Assembly: GCA_964606505.1 (NCBI GenBank)
Contig: CAZSGM010000004.1
Coordinates: forward strand, 77,832-141,831
DNA from: CAKVOD01 sp964606505
Lineage (GTDB): Bacteria > Bacillota > Clostridia > Christensenellales > UBA1242
Reading direction: 5' to 3'
Length of the DNA stretch: 64,000 nt
The notes beneath the pieces are model-generated. The model was not told the DNA's origin, did not search any database, and saw only the letters and a program-made list of their open reading frames with translations. Both the position numbers and the translations under genes were made by a program. Positions within the stretch are counted from its first letter, which is position 1; every line of letters starts with the position of its first letter. Below, piece by piece: positions 1-8,800 of this stretch.

Positions 1-674
1 TAGTTTTTGCAACCCGTAAGCGCGCTCTCTAGCGTCTGTTTATCCTCTTCAAAAAACAGCGTATTCGGATAAATTGTAACGCCGTTTACTTCCGAAAGCG
101 CGACGTTGTCCTCAAAATTCATCGTTTTAATACTCTCGACTTCGTCATCAAAGAAACTCACGCGCACACTTGTTGTTTCACTCACAATATCAACAATATC
201 GCCACGAACAGCGAACTGCCCGCTCTTTTCAACCTTATTTACGCGTACGTAACCTAGGTTTGAAAGGCTTAGCGTTGTTCTATCAAGTGTTTGCCCAACT
301 TTTATTTCAATTGCATTACGCCTAAACTTATCCACGCGCGGGAAACGCGACAGCAGTGCACGCGCGTCGACAACCAAGCAATCGCACTTGCCGTCCAAAA
401 TTGAGGACAAAACCTTTATTTTGTAAGCGTTTGAGTTTCCGAACGAATAAACCATCGGCTCGTCAACAAACGGGAGCGGCACAGGTTTTCGCGAAAGCGT
501 CGACAAAAACGCGCACATCTGGTCAATCTGCTCGCTGCTGTATGTAACATACACAAAAAACTGCTTGAGGCACGCAACAGAAAACAAACGCTGACCGAGT
601 GAACAGCCAGCGACTATTTCGTGCGAACCATCTTTGATTGATAGTAGTTTTTTAAGGCTTTCCGTCATTTCCAT
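1..674 (-). CDS. mfd: Transcription-repair coupling factor Mfd, N-terminal part (cut by window edge)
   Basis: About 224 N-terminal codons are present and the frame is open to base 1. The translation has the UvrB-like N-terminal module of Mfd, with a recognisable stretch around GQFAVRGDIVDIV followed by RVSFFDDEVESIK, which in the family is the UvrA-binding region. Mfd is an ATP-driven translocase that removes stalled RNA polymerase and recruits UvrA to the lesion; the helicase motors would lie outside the window. The ATG at 674 (alternative 668) starts two bases past the pth stop, so the two are co-transcribed, the usual Bacillota pth-mfd order. An AAGGGAAG-like site lies in the end of pth. 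Confidence 0.93.
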   Translation of the reverse strand, partial: MEMTESLKKLLSIKDGSHEIVAGCSLGQRLFSVACLKQFFVYVTYSSEQIDQMCAFLSTLSRKPVPLPFVDEPMVYSFGNSNAYKIKVLSSILDGKCDCLVVDARALLSRFPRVDKFRRNAIEIKVGQTLDRTTLSLSNLGYVRVNKVEKSGQFAVRGDIVDIVSETTSVRVSFFDDEVESIKTMNFEDNVALSEVNGVTIYPNTLFFEEDKQTLESALTGCKN

Positions 675-676
675 AA

Positions 677-1216
677 CTAATCAATAAACTTCCCTTTTTT
701 AATATAGTTTTCAATTTTATCCGCCGCCTCTGCGATTGCGGATTCTAAAACCTTCATTTTCTCTGCCCCAATTGGCGCCAAAACATAGTCCGCGAGGTCG
801 CCAAACTCAGGCTTACCAACACCGACACGAATACGCGGAAAGTTCTCCGTCCCGAGTTCTTGCACGCAATTTTTTAGGCCGTTGTGCGTCCCGCCACTGC
901 CGTGCGTTTTGTAACGAATTGTACCTGCGGGCAAATCTATGTCGTCCGAAACAACTATAACATTCTCAAGCGGGATTTTAAACTTTGTTACAAACTCACG
1001 CACCGATGTCCCGCTTAAATTCATATAGGTTTGAGGTTTTGCGATAATAACCTTTTCGCCCTGCACGACGCCTTCCGCAATCAACGCCTTACACTTTAGT
1101 TTTCCAAACTCCAGCCCAAGTCGTTTTGCCAAATTATCGGCGGTCAAAAAACCCATATTATGCGGCGTGCGCTCGTACTCTTTGCCGTAATTGCCCAATC
1201 CTACTACTAATAACAT
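677..1216 (-). CDS. pth: Peptidyl-tRNA hydrolase
   Basis: This 179-residue protein hydrolyses the ester bond of peptidyl-tRNAs released from stalled ribosomes, recycling the tRNA. The family signature is visible: GLGN at residues 6-9, catalytic-type His19-Asn20, KPQTYMNLSG at 60-69 with Asn66, the acidic DDIDLP block at 91-96 and GTHNGLKN ending near residue 116. Length is normal for bacterial Pth. The usual TRHN motif reads TPHN here. The start has a strong GGAG site directly upstream, and the gene is followed two bases later by mfd. Confidence 0.97.
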   Translation of the reverse strand: MLLVVGLGNYGKEYERTPHNMGFLTADNLAKRLGLEFGKLKCKALIAEGVVQGEKVIIAKPQTYMNLSGTSVREFVTKFKIPLENVIVVSDDIDLPAGTIRYKTHGSGGTHNGLKNCVQELGTENFPRIRVGVGKPEFGDLADYVLAPIGAEKMKVLESAIAEAADKIENYIKKGKFID

Positions 1217-1282
1217 CTCCTACCTACCTTTTAATTATGGTTTCTCCATTAAATTAAAAATTTAATCATTGCCGTTTTTTAT

Positions 1283-1765
1283 TTATTGTTTTTCGCTTTT
1301 TGCCCTGCGAATTTCACCGAAAAAGTCCGTCAACATTTTAGCGCACTCGCAATCAAGCACACCCCCGACAACCTCCTGCGGGCGGTGGTTGAAACGCGGG
1401 TCAAGCGGCAAGTTATAAAAAGTTCCGCAACAGCCAGCCTTCGGGTCGGACGCACCAAACACGACGCGCTGCAGACGCGAGTTGATTATTGCACCGCTAC
1501 ACATTGGGCACGGCTCAAGCGTTACATACAACGTACAATCCACCAAATGCCAAGTTTGCATTTTTTTGCTCGCCTTTTTAATTGCAAGCAACTCGGCGTG
1601 CGCGGTTGCGTCCTTAGTCGTCTGCCGCAAATTGTGTGCGCGCGCGATTACTTTGTTGTTGCAAACAACGACTGCGCCAATCGGAACTTCCCCAATTGCC
1701 CTCGCTTTTTCAGCCTGCTTGATTGCCTCGCGCATAAATTTTTCATCCAAATTCTGATTTAACAT
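1283..1765 (-). CDS. tadA: tRNA-specific adenosine deaminase
   Basis: TadA converts A34 of tRNA-Arg(ACG) to inosine. The 160-residue protein has the zinc-dependent cytidine/adenosine deaminase core: HAE with His56 and catalytic Glu58, and PCPMC with zinc ligands Cys86 and Cys89. The N-terminal part (EVPIGAVVV) is typical of TadA. A G-rich site precedes the ATG. A good sigma-A-like promoter overlapping a palindrome lies just upstream (see 1784..1820). It is transcribed towards pth with a 66-bp gap and could also feed pth-mfd, since no terminator is obvious between them. Confidence 0.96.
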   Translation of the reverse strand: MLNQNLDEKFMREAIKQAEKARAIGEVPIGAVVVCNNKVIARAHNLRQTTKDATAHAELLAIKKASKKMQTWHLVDCTLYVTLEPCPMCSGAIINSRLQRVVFGASDPKAGCCGTFYNLPLDPRFNHRPQEVVGGVLDCECAKMLTDFFGEIRRAKSEKQ

Positions 1766-1783
1766 TCTGCCCCCAGTTATTTA

Positions 1784-1820
1784 TGATAATTATTATCGCA
1801 CAAATGAGACAATAAGTCAA
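1784..1820 (-). promoter_or_regulatory. tadA promoter overlapping a Fur-box-like palindrome
   Basis: On the minus strand TTGACT (1820..1815) is followed after 17 bases by GATAAT (1797..1792), a good housekeeping promoter pointing at tadA. The -10 lies inside the palindrome TGATAATTATTATCG (1784..1798), which matches the Bacillus 7-1-7 Fur operator consensus at 14 of 15 positions. Whether a Fur-like repressor uses it is inference: tadA is not a known iron gene, and AT-rich palindromes arise easily around -10 elements. Confidence 0.5.
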
Positions 1821-1912
1821 GTTTAATGTGGCATAACATTTTGCCAAAAATGTACATTGGACAAGCAAAAATCACAAAGTACAGGCATATTTATACTTTA
1901 TGGAGTATTATT

Positions 1913-2614
1913 ATGATTTTTGAAACTTTTGCTAATTTTATGAACAAAATTATGCTGTTTTCCTCTTACATTAACAATTCCTACGGTTACCCCAAACCCC
2001 TCAGCGCTGAGGACGAAAAACGCTACCTTGAATTGTACTGGGCAGGCGACGAACTCGCAAAAGAAAAACTAATTAACCACAACCTCAGACTCGTTGCGCA
2101 CATTGTAAAAAAGTACAGCAACTCAACCTTTGAAGCAGAAGATATGATTTCCGTCGGAACAATTGGCTTAATTAAAGCAGTCAACACCTTCTCAGCCGAC
2201 AAAAACACACAGTTGTCGACTTACGCCGCGCGCTGCATTGAAAACGAAATCCTGATGTTGTTGCGCAAGCAAAAGAAACACAAAAATGTCGCCTCCCTCA
2301 ATGAAGCCCTAGGCAAAGACAAGGACGGAAACGACATTTGTTTGATGGATATAATTGACGACGACGGAGACAATGTTGAGCTCAGCGTCGAAAACAAGTT
2401 ATTTATGGAAAAAGTTTTGAAAATCACAAAAAAACATTTGAACGCGCGCGAGTACCTTATAATTGTTATGCGGTACGGCTTGAACGGCGACGCGCCGCTC
2501 ACTCAGCTTGAAGTCGCGAAAAAACTCGGCATTTCGCGCTCGTACATATCGCGTCTTGAAAAGAAAGCGCTAAAAACCATCGCTCAGCACTCCATACATT
2601 GCGACGAGGGCTAG
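1913..2614 (+). CDS. sigK: RNA polymerase sporulation sigma factor, SigK type
   Basis: This protein of about 233 residues matches sporulation sigma factors of the SigK/SigE group. Region 2 reads LINHNLRLVAHIVKKY and then EDMISVGTIGLIKAVNTF, the ATYAARCIENEILM-like stretch follows, and region 4 ends in LGISRSYISRLEKKAL. The first 20 or so residues are hydrophobic (FETFANFMNKIMLFSSYI) ahead of PKPLSAEDE, as in the SigK pro-sequence that is cleaved in the mother cell. ATG 1913 was chosen over an upstream in-frame ATG (1826) because a GGAG lies 8 bases before it and homology begins there. The gene is continuous, with no intervening skin element. It converges on the next gene, whose stop codon overlaps its own. 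Confidence 0.9.
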   Translation: MIFETFANFMNKIMLFSSYINNSYGYPKPLSAEDEKRYLELYWAGDELAKEKLINHNLRLVAHIVKKYSNSTFEAEDMISVGTIGLIKAVNTFSADKNTQLSTYAARCIENEILMLLRKQKKHKNVASLNEALGKDKDGNDICLMDIIDDDGDNVELSVENKLFMEKVLKITKKHLNAREYLIIVMRYGLNGDAPLTQLEVAKKLGISRSYISRLEKKALKTIAQHSIHCDEG

Positions 2615-4377
2615 CACTCGCTAACCGTCAGATAGTAAAGCCTCTTATTTCTAAGTTCAAAAACTGCGCGGAAGTCGCCAAAAGTTTCGCCGCTCTCAAC
2701 GTCGTCAAACGCGATTTGTCCGAGGCAAGTTTTGAGCCTTTTCTTGCTGTTTTTCACAAACTGCAACGCCATTTTCTTCGCAATTTGTTTTTTTATTTTC
2801 ATAAGCGCCTTGAGTTGCGCTTTTTTTGTTTCGTCTTTTTCTTCTTTATACTTACTGCGCGCGTCGTAAAAGTCCTCGATTGCGTCGTAGATATCGGACT
2901 TGTCGTCCTCTATGTCCTGTTCACTATGGGTGCCACCGAGCGCGGTTTGAATGTCTTGCAGTGTGCAACCGCTACAGATTTCGTACACGCCGTTTGTTAG
3001 CAATGCGTGCCCGCCAAATGTCGCGATTGTTGTTGTTTGTGGAACACCCAATTCCAGCGCACGGTAAATGTGGACTAAGTCGACAGGCGTCAAAACAAGT
3101 AAGTTTTCAAGTTTTTTGTACTCAGACAACTCAAGCGCACGCCTAAGCATTTTTGTAAACTTATCTTGCCTTGAACTGCCGTCTTGTTTTTCGCAGGCAC
3201 TCTCCAAAGCTACATTTTCGGTTGTTTTTTTCGCCGTTTTGGCGGTTTTTTCGCCAAATTTTTGATTTAACATATTGTCTAGCAAATCTTTTTTGTTGTC
3301 AAACTGTGAGTTTTCACTTTCAAAGTTTTGCGTAGTGGCGGCTGCTGTTTCGCAGGCGGTTTTAGAAACTGATTGCGCGAAACTATCAACAGACTTTGCA
3401 CACCCGCCCGATTGCGCGGCGGCAGTTGCCAGCAGGTCGTTTGGGGTGGAAAGCGGCGCAAAACTTGAAAAGTACTTATCAAAAATATGGTTAGGGTCAG
3501 TTTTTTTGACGAACAACTTGTACAGTTTGCTGCTAAGTTCGCAATTTGCGTCAAAAACATCCTCAATGCCTGTCATTTGGTCGCCCTTTAGACAAACAAA
3601 CACTGCGGGGATGCCCCAAACTTTAGTGAGTTTGCGCGCAACATTGTAGATGCTATCAAAATAGTCGCTCGCCAAAACTGCCGTATTTTCACACGCGTAA
3701 GGCAGCACATCAAAACAAGGAACAACCAACATTTTGTGCTCCCCCGTCAATTTGTCGCTAACGCTGTCTCCGTTGTGGTCGATAACCCCGCAGTCAGCGA
3801 GGCGTTTTAGGATGAGTGCTTTGGTTGTAGACTCAAGTGTGCCAAAGGAGAACGGCGCGGGGGTGTTAAAATCTGCGGCTGTCTGCTCTTGTTTTTTTGC
3901 TTTCTTTGATGATTTACACGCGTTTGCGGATTGCTCGCAATTTGGGACGGATTCAGCGCTGTCGCCGTTTTGGGCGCTCGTCGCTGAAGTTTCGCTGTTG
4001 CGGGTGCTTTCATCCGCAGCGGTGGCGCACTCGTCGTTTGAAGTTTCGTTGTTGCAATTCGCGCGCGCATCAGGCTGTTCGTCGTCGTTTTTGATAACTT
4101 TCGATTTATCTAAATTGTCGATGTAGACGCAATACGACTTTGAGTGGTCGCTTAGCGAATACGAATCGAAGCCCACAACCCTGCCATACACGGGCGAAAA
4201 CACGTTGACCGAGTTAAAACCTGCGGTTTTGGCGATTGTTTGCCCCTCAGTTACGACCTCGTTCATTTTAACAATCGGCAGCGCAGGGTCGCCGTTTGAC
4301 ACTTTTAGCGGCACGATAACCATTTGCGGCTGCGGCATTTGACGAATTTCAAAATCAATGTTTTTGTTTATTTTCAT
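2611..4377 (-). CDS. RnfC-like electron-transport protein lacking the Fe-S cysteine motifs
   Basis: The 588-residue protein begins like RnfC: a barrel-sandwich-hybrid domain around residues 15-90 with VIVPLKVSNGDPALPIV, then EGQTIAKTAG and VFSPVYGRVVGF. A region like the NADH/FMN-binding part follows (MLVVPCFDVLPYACENTAVL), and later an SLBB-like stretch (GVYEICSGCTLQDIQTALGG). Between these are long acidic, Ser/Ala/Glu-rich low-complexity segments, roughly residues 95-170 and 315-395. The paired CxxCxxC cluster ligands expected at the RnfC C-terminus are absent. None of the other rnf genes is nearby. It may be a degenerate or repurposed RnfC/Nqo1-fold protein; the function is not established. 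It follows an unknown gene (4446) by 68 bp, probably in one operon. Confidence 0.6.
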   Translation of the reverse strand: MKINKNIDFEIRQMPQPQMVIVPLKVSNGDPALPIVKMNEVVTEGQTIAKTAGFNSVNVFSPVYGRVVGFDSYSLSDHSKSYCVYIDNLDKSKVIKNDDEQPDARANCNNETSNDECATAADESTRNSETSATSAQNGDSAESVPNCEQSANACKSSKKAKKQEQTAADFNTPAPFSFGTLESTTKALILKRLADCGVIDHNGDSVSDKLTGEHKMLVVPCFDVLPYACENTAVLASDYFDSIYNVARKLTKVWGIPAVFVCLKGDQMTGIEDVFDANCELSSKLYKLFVKKTDPNHIFDKYFSSFAPLSTPNDLLATAAAQSGGCAKSVDSFAQSVSKTACETAAATTQNFESENSQFDNKKDLLDNMLNQKFGEKTAKTAKKTTENVALESACEKQDGSSRQDKFTKMLRRALELSEYKKLENLLVLTPVDLVHIYRALELGVPQTTTIATFGGHALLTNGVYEICSGCTLQDIQTALGGTHSEQDIEDDKSDIYDAIEDFYDARSKYKEEKDETKKAQLKALMKIKKQIAKKMALQFVKNSKKRLKTCLGQIAFDDVESGETFGDFRAVFELRNKRLYYLTVSEC

Positions 4378-4445
4378 AATTTCCCTTTTATATTGTTTTT
4401 ATTTATTGTTAGTCTAACTTTGTGGGGTTCAAACGATTGCGGCGC

Positions 4446-5165
4446 TCACCTAATTTTGTCAAAAAACTCGGCTTGCGATGTTACAATTTGCGCCAACTCC
4501 AACTCCTCAAAGTCGCTTAGCCCCACTTGCTGCTTACACTGCAAAACAACCCGCTCCGCCAGTTCCCCAACAGTCAGCGGCGGCGCATTCTCGTCAGACG
4601 AAAAGAAACAGTCGCGCACGTACTCAAGATACGTCCCCCGCTCGCCACGCTCAAACTGCGCCAAAAACGCCAACACAAGCGAGCCCGCGAAACACCGCCT
4701 ATCAAACTGTGTTACGCTAAACCAGTTGTTTTTGCGCCCCTCAAGACTCGCGTACAACAGTTTACTGTCCCCCAAACTAAATAGTTCCGAAAACTCTGCG
4801 GGCAACCCATCGCTCTCGCACTCCTCAAAAAAGTTACCTCCATTCTGCGCGCGCTCTGCCAAAAACTCCGCGTACCCCGCCTGCATTTGCGTGCGGACAA
4901 TCGCCCCGAGCGCGTCGATAACAAACAAGTACCCGAACGCGCCAAAGTTTTTGCACATAGACAGGTTGAGGTTCACAACCCCTTCTCCCGCCTTGTAAAG
5001 GTAGTCCTCATTATCAAAAACGCAAGTGAGCGCAACTCGGTTATTAAGCCCGTCGCAGTGGCAATGGTGGATTAGTTTTTGATATAGTTCTTGAACTAAT
5101 CGTTCGACTTCCTCGCTCGGTCTTTTAAACAAGTCTTTGTCAAAACTTTCCAGTAGTTTTAGCAT
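4446..5165 (-). CDS. Conserved-looking hypothetical protein
   Basis: I do not recognise this protein of about 239 residues. It is soluble and acidic, with no signal peptide or membrane segment, and contains several scattered Cys and His residues (HHCHCD near residue 35) without a clear metal-binding spacing. The ATG at 5165 was chosen because GGAG lies 8 bases upstream; the frame can be extended only by a TTG. It sits 68 bp ahead of the RnfC-like gene in the same direction, so the two may act together. Confidence 0.7.
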   Translation of the reverse strand: MLKLLESFDKDLFKRPSEEVERLVQELYQKLIHHCHCDGLNNRVALTCVFDNEDYLYKAGEGVVNLNLSMCKNFGAFGYLFVIDALGAIVRTQMQAGYAEFLAERAQNGGNFFEECESDGLPAEFSELFSLGDSKLLYASLEGRKNNWFSVTQFDRRCFAGSLVLAFLAQFERGERGTYLEYVRDCFFSSDENAPPLTVGELAERVVLQCKQQVGLSDFEELELAQIVTSQAEFFDKIR

Positions 5166-5382
5166 TATCAAAACTCCATTTGTATAGTTTTTTAGCCATT
5201 CAAATTTTTAAACCTTTCAAATATCTTTTAGGCTACATTGGGTTATATTAAGCGCGCTTATACCATTTTTTAGCTTCAAATGCCAGTCAGGCAACCAACA
5301 ACTTAACAATGACATCCTAATATTTTTTTTAATTCCTTTTTAAAAGTAAGACCTTTTCCATTTTTTAGCTCACCCCCGCTTT
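5166..5382. other. Intergenic, no gene seen
   Basis: AT-rich DNA between the ftsZ terminator and the unknown gene at 4446. It presumably holds the promoter for the 5165-2611 pair, but I could not identify a convincing -35/-10 pair. Confidence 0.5.
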
Positions 5383-5418
5383 GCTAAAAAAAAGCAAGTG
5401 CCTAACGCCCTTGCTTTC
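5383..5418 (-). terminator. Intrinsic terminator after ftsZ
   Basis: On the minus strand an AAGCAAG stem and its complement CTTGCTT enclose an 11-base loop and are followed by a run of eight T. It lies about 150 bp past the ftsZ stop. Confidence 0.8.
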
Positions 5419-5569
5419 AAGTTCTGTTACAATTGTTGGGGCGGCGAAATTATGCAAACCCGCCTAAAAACTTTCAAAAATTCACAAACGCCACAACACG
5501 CGGCGCGGCATTTGAAAGCCCCCAAAATAGTAAAGCCCTATGTAATCGTCTATTTTTCTAAACGTCTTA

Positions 5570-6856
5570 TTAGCGTTTAATGCGCTTCAAGAATGGCGGG
5601 ATGTCGCTGTCGTCAACTTCAATCCTGCTCATACCACCTTGTGGGCGTTGAGGTTGCGCTTGAGGTTGTGCCTGTGGTCTAGCAAACTGCGTGCCAAGCC
5701 CTTGTTGCTTAGGGTCGTTTTGCGCTTCAGAAATGACGTTGTTATTAAACCCTGTCGCAATGATTGTTATTTCAACTTCGTCGCTCATACTCTCGTCGAT
5801 ACCCGAACCGAAGATAATGTTGCAGTTAGGGTCAACAACTTCGCGCACAAGTTCAGCTGCTTCATAAACCTCTGCAAGCGACAAGTCTGCGCCACCCTTA
5901 ACGTTGAGGATGATGTCAGTTGCACCCTCAATGGTTGTTTCCAAAAGCGGGCTTGAAACTGCTTGTCTAACCGCTTCGATAGTTTTGTTTTCGCCCTTGC
6001 CGTGTCCAATCCCCATATGCGCAACACCCTTGTTTTTCATAGTCGTGCGAATGTCGGCAAAGTCGAGGTTGATTAAGCCAGGTTTAGCGATAAGGTCGCT
6101 AATTCCTTGGATACCTTGTCTCAAAACATCGTCAGCGTACGCAAACGCTTCCATCATAGGTGTTTTGTTAGGTAAAATCTTGTAGAGTTTGTCATTAGGG
6201 ATGATAATAAGCGTATCAACATATTTCTTGAGCGCCTCAAGTCCCTTTTCGGCGTTCTCCATACGCTTCCTGCCCTCAAACATAAACGGTTTTGTAACAA
6301 CCGCAACAGTGAGCAAGCCCATTTCTTTTGCGATACTAGCAATAATTGGCGCAGCGCCTGTACCAGTTCCGCCGCCCATACCTGCAGTTACGAAAACAAG
6401 GTCAGCGTCTTGCAACATTTCCTGCAAAACTGTTTTGCTTTCTTCCGCAGCTTTTTGCCCCATTTCAGGGAACGCACCTGCGCCCCAGCCGTTGGTAATT
6501 TTTTCGCCAATTTGCAAGCGTTTTGGCGCATTTGAAATCAAAAGTTGTTGCTTATCAGTGTTGACAGCGATAAAGTCAGCAATGCCCGCGTCTTGCGCAA
6601 CCATACGATTGACCGCATTGTTTCCAGCGCCGCCGACGCCAAAAACCTTAATTCTAACAACCTTTGAAACGCCGTCGTCGTCAGTGCTTTCCATTTCAAA
6701 GGAATTAGCAGTTACATTTTCCCCAGCGAAATTAAAGTCTTGTGGTCTTTCCATTGTCTCAGTAGCTGGATTTGAGAACAATGCGTTCGAGTTGAAACCG
6801 CCGTTGTTATAGCCGTTTCCGTTGCCATAGCCATTATTGTTATAATTTTCAAACAT
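5570..6856 (-). CDS. ftsZ: Cell division protein FtsZ
   Basis: FtsZ polymerises with GTP into the Z ring that organises septation. The tubulin signature GGGTGTGAAP is at about residues 161-170, preceded by FGVGGAGNNAVNRM and NTDKQQL. The T7-type loop region (NLDFADI) is intact. The C-terminal peptide DIPPFLKRIKR matches the tail that binds FtsA and other membrane tethers. An Asn/Gly-rich stretch of about 25 residues precedes the core, and a Gln/Pro-rich linker precedes the tail. ATG 6856 was chosen because AAGGATGG lies just upstream; an in-frame ATG at 6895 is possible but has no clear site. ftsA lies upstream in the same orientation but is separated by a terminator, so ftsZ probably has its own promoter. 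Confidence 0.98.
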   Translation of the reverse strand: MFENYNNNGYGNGNGYNNGGFNSNALFSNPATETMERPQDFNFAGENVTANSFEMESTDDDGVSKVVRIKVFGVGGAGNNAVNRMVAQDAGIADFIAVNTDKQQLLISNAPKRLQIGEKITNGWGAGAFPEMGQKAAEESKTVLQEMLQDADLVFVTAGMGGGTGTGAAPIIASIAKEMGLLTVAVVTKPFMFEGRKRMENAEKGLEALKKYVDTLIIIPNDKLYKILPNKTPMMEAFAYADDVLRQGIQGISDLIAKPGLINLDFADIRTTMKNKGVAHMGIGHGKGENKTIEAVRQAVSSPLLETTIEGATDIILNVKGGADLSLAEVYEAAELVREVVDPNCNIIFGSGIDESMSDEVEITIIATGFNNNVISEAQNDPKQQGLGTQFARPQAQPQAQPQRPQGGMSRIEVDDSDIPPFLKRIKR

Positions 6857-7391
6857 TCTTTTGCCCATCCTTAATTTTTTTTCTAAACAAAACATTTAGT
6901 AATCTTGAAATAGATAGTAAAATTACACTCAAAAAATGCAAGAACAAAAACACATCTACATTTAACACGACGTCAAACGATAAATCAATAATTTTTGCTC
7001 GAAAATGCTTCCTTTTGTAAGTATAAAAACATTCATTTGATACAAAAACTACTACGCTTTTTTGTTTACGACAATTTTAGCATACCGACAAACATTTTGT
7101 CAAATATTTTGCAACAATTTTATTGCATTTTTGACAATTTTGCAGTTTTTTTAAAAAAGCGCGCCGAATTTTACCTCGACACGCAACTTTTTTGCGAAAA
7201 AACGCACAAATTTAGCGAAAAAACACGTGTTTTTACATATTTTTTTTATTTTTTGCGTTTTCATTCACTATTCTGCGTTTTGCGCGCAAGGGATGGTTCT
7301 GACATAAAAAATCCCAGTCAATTTTTAAACCAACGCCACGTGCACCCTTGCGTTCATATTTATCAAAATTCAGGTCAAATTACGAGCTCCC
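6857..7391. other. ftsZ upstream region, no gene
   Basis: Over 500 bases of very AT-rich DNA with long T runs. The plus-strand frame through it encodes only Phe/Ile-rich low complexity and lacks a ribosome site, so I do not call it. It must contain the ftsZ promoter because the ftsA terminator lies before it, but I cannot pick one -10 with confidence. Confidence 0.5.
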
Positions 7392-7450
7392 CCAAAAAAA
7401 ATAAACCGCCGCAAATTTGCAATACTGCAAAAGTTTTGCGACGGCTTAAA
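7392..7450 (-). terminator. Intrinsic terminator after ftsA
   Basis: On the minus strand AAGCCGTCGCAAA and TTTGCGGCGGTTT form a long stem with one mismatch, followed by TATTTTTTTT. It begins 21 bp past the ftsA stop and uncouples ftsA from ftsZ. Confidence 0.8.
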
Positions 7451-7471
7451 ATTTAGGCATTCATTTTTTAA

Positions 7472-8638
7472 TTATTTTTTAAACAACGAAACAATTTTTT
7501 GCCACCATTTTTTGTAGAATGGCAAGCCTTGGTAATCCTCTTTTTCGCTAACGTAAGACGACTTTATCAAACTAGCGATTGCGGACTGCTCAAACTCGTC
7601 GAGCCCGCCCATTTCAAGGTTTTCCGCTTTACAAACAACTCCGAGTGCGGACGAGAACACGTCAAGCGCGCCCTTCATTTCGCAAAGTCCACCGCCTGTA
7701 ACAGCGAACTGGTAAACATACTCATCTTCGGTTAGGCATTTTGCAACCATCTTTGCAATGTGCTCAATTTTCGCCTTAACGACGGTGTTGACTTGGCTCG
7801 CCATAAGTTCGTATTCCTTGCCCGTTTCCTCGTCCGAAACTACATAGTAATCTACTTCGGATGGGTCAACAGTGAGCAAAACCTTGCGTTTTAACTGTTC
7901 TGCGACCTTGAACGGCAACTCAAACGCCTCGCTCAAGTTTGCGACAATGTGCGCGCCGCCTAGCGAGAATGAATACAAACTTTCCACTTTCTCGCCCTTA
8001 ACTGCAAGAACACTCGTTGTTAAGTAACCAACATCAATCAAAACTGCGCCTGCCTCGCGAACGTGCGGCTTTAACATTTGGTGTGCTTGCTCAATAATCC
8101 CACACTTAAATTCAATATCAGAAAAACCGCATTCGGCAAGTTTTGAGGTTATGGTGTCAATAAAATCGTCGCTTACGTACACGTAAGTTACGTCAGCAGT
8201 CAACTCGTCTTGTTCGTCCTGCCCGTCGATGTGCGTTGAACTGTGAGGCTCAAAGTCTCCCAAGATTTTTTTAATAACCGTTCCCTCAACTTCGCCGTCC
8301 TCAAGGTCTGCGTGCCTTAGAAACTTACGGCGCAAGAGTTCGTTCAGTTCAATAGGTGCCGAAAAAGTTTGAGCTACGTCCTTTTTGTAGACGCCGCAAA
8401 ACTCGCTAGGCACATTGACGTAAACTTTTGAATACTCCTCAGTATCTACATCGCTAAACAACTCCGTAATTACTTCGCTAAGCCTATCGCTATCGTCAAA
8501 AAATTGACCATCAGAAAAACCGCTATAATCGACTTCGGAATACTCCTCTATGTCTAATCTCCCGTCTTCAACTTCCACTTCGCAAAGACGCAACACGCTG
8601 GAACCTATATCAAGCGCAAGAAATTTTGTATTTTGCAT
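7472..8638 (-). CDS. ftsA: FtsA-like actin-fold cell division protein
   Basis: A 388-residue member of the actin/HSP70 ATPase fold. The phosphate-1 motif is ALDIGSSVLRLCEVE near residue 8, phosphate-2 is LIDVGYLTTSVLAV near 200, and the adenosine motif is VTGGGLCEMKGA near 315. SLGGAHIVANLSEAFELPFKVAEQLK matches the FtsA pattern of GG followed by an E..K helix. The last 15 residues (FYKKWWQKIVSLFKK) form a basic amphipathic helix, like the FtsA membrane-targeting sequence. Together with the ftsA-ftsZ order this supports FtsA rather than the related PilM. The N-terminal half is divergent and very acidic. A GAGGG site precedes the ATG. Confidence 0.8.
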   Translation of the reverse strand: MQNTKFLALDIGSSVLRLCEVEVEDGRLDIEEYSEVDYSGFSDGQFFDDSDRLSEVITELFSDVDTEEYSKVYVNVPSEFCGVYKKDVAQTFSAPIELNELLRRKFLRHADLEDGEVEGTVIKKILGDFEPHSSTHIDGQDEQDELTADVTYVYVSDDFIDTITSKLAECGFSDIEFKCGIIEQAHQMLKPHVREAGAVLIDVGYLTTSVLAVKGEKVESLYSFSLGGAHIVANLSEAFELPFKVAEQLKRKVLLTVDPSEVDYYVVSDEETGKEYELMASQVNTVVKAKIEHIAKMVAKCLTEDEYVYQFAVTGGGLCEMKGALDVFSSALGVVCKAENLEMGGLDEFEQSAIASLIKSSYVSEKEDYQGLPFYKKWWQKIVSLFKK

Positions 8639-8701
8639 AATTTACCCTCATTTGTTAGATTAACATTTTCAATGCTGAGGCAATGATAACATATTTTTTT
8701 A

Positions 8702-8800
8702 AAAATTGCAAACAACTAAAGGCGTTTTATTCCAATAAATATTTACTTATTTATTCCAATTTAATTTGAATTATCACATAACAATATTATATAACAATCC
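8702..8800. repeat. 3-prime flank shared with the second beta-helix gene
   Basis: About 85 bp ending at the stop of the 8787 gene align closely with 41018..41102, below the second beta-helix gene. Both copies contain CAATAAAT, ACTTATTTATT and ATTATATAACAA in the same order. The duplication that made the two surface-protein genes therefore included their 3-prime flanks. Confidence 0.7.

Noticed and set aside
1913..2614. SigE instead of SigK, or a skin-interrupted gene
   Set aside because: The short hydrophobic pro-sequence and PKPLS start fit SigK better, and the reading frame is continuous.
6995..7456. Plus-strand open frame of 153 codons upstream of ftsZ
   Set aside because: Phe/Ile-rich low complexity from T-rich DNA, no ribosome site, and it runs across the ftsA terminator.
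7472..8638. PilM (type IV pilus) instead of FtsA
   Set aside because: C-terminal amphipathic membrane helix and position ahead of ftsZ favour FtsA; no pil genes nearby.
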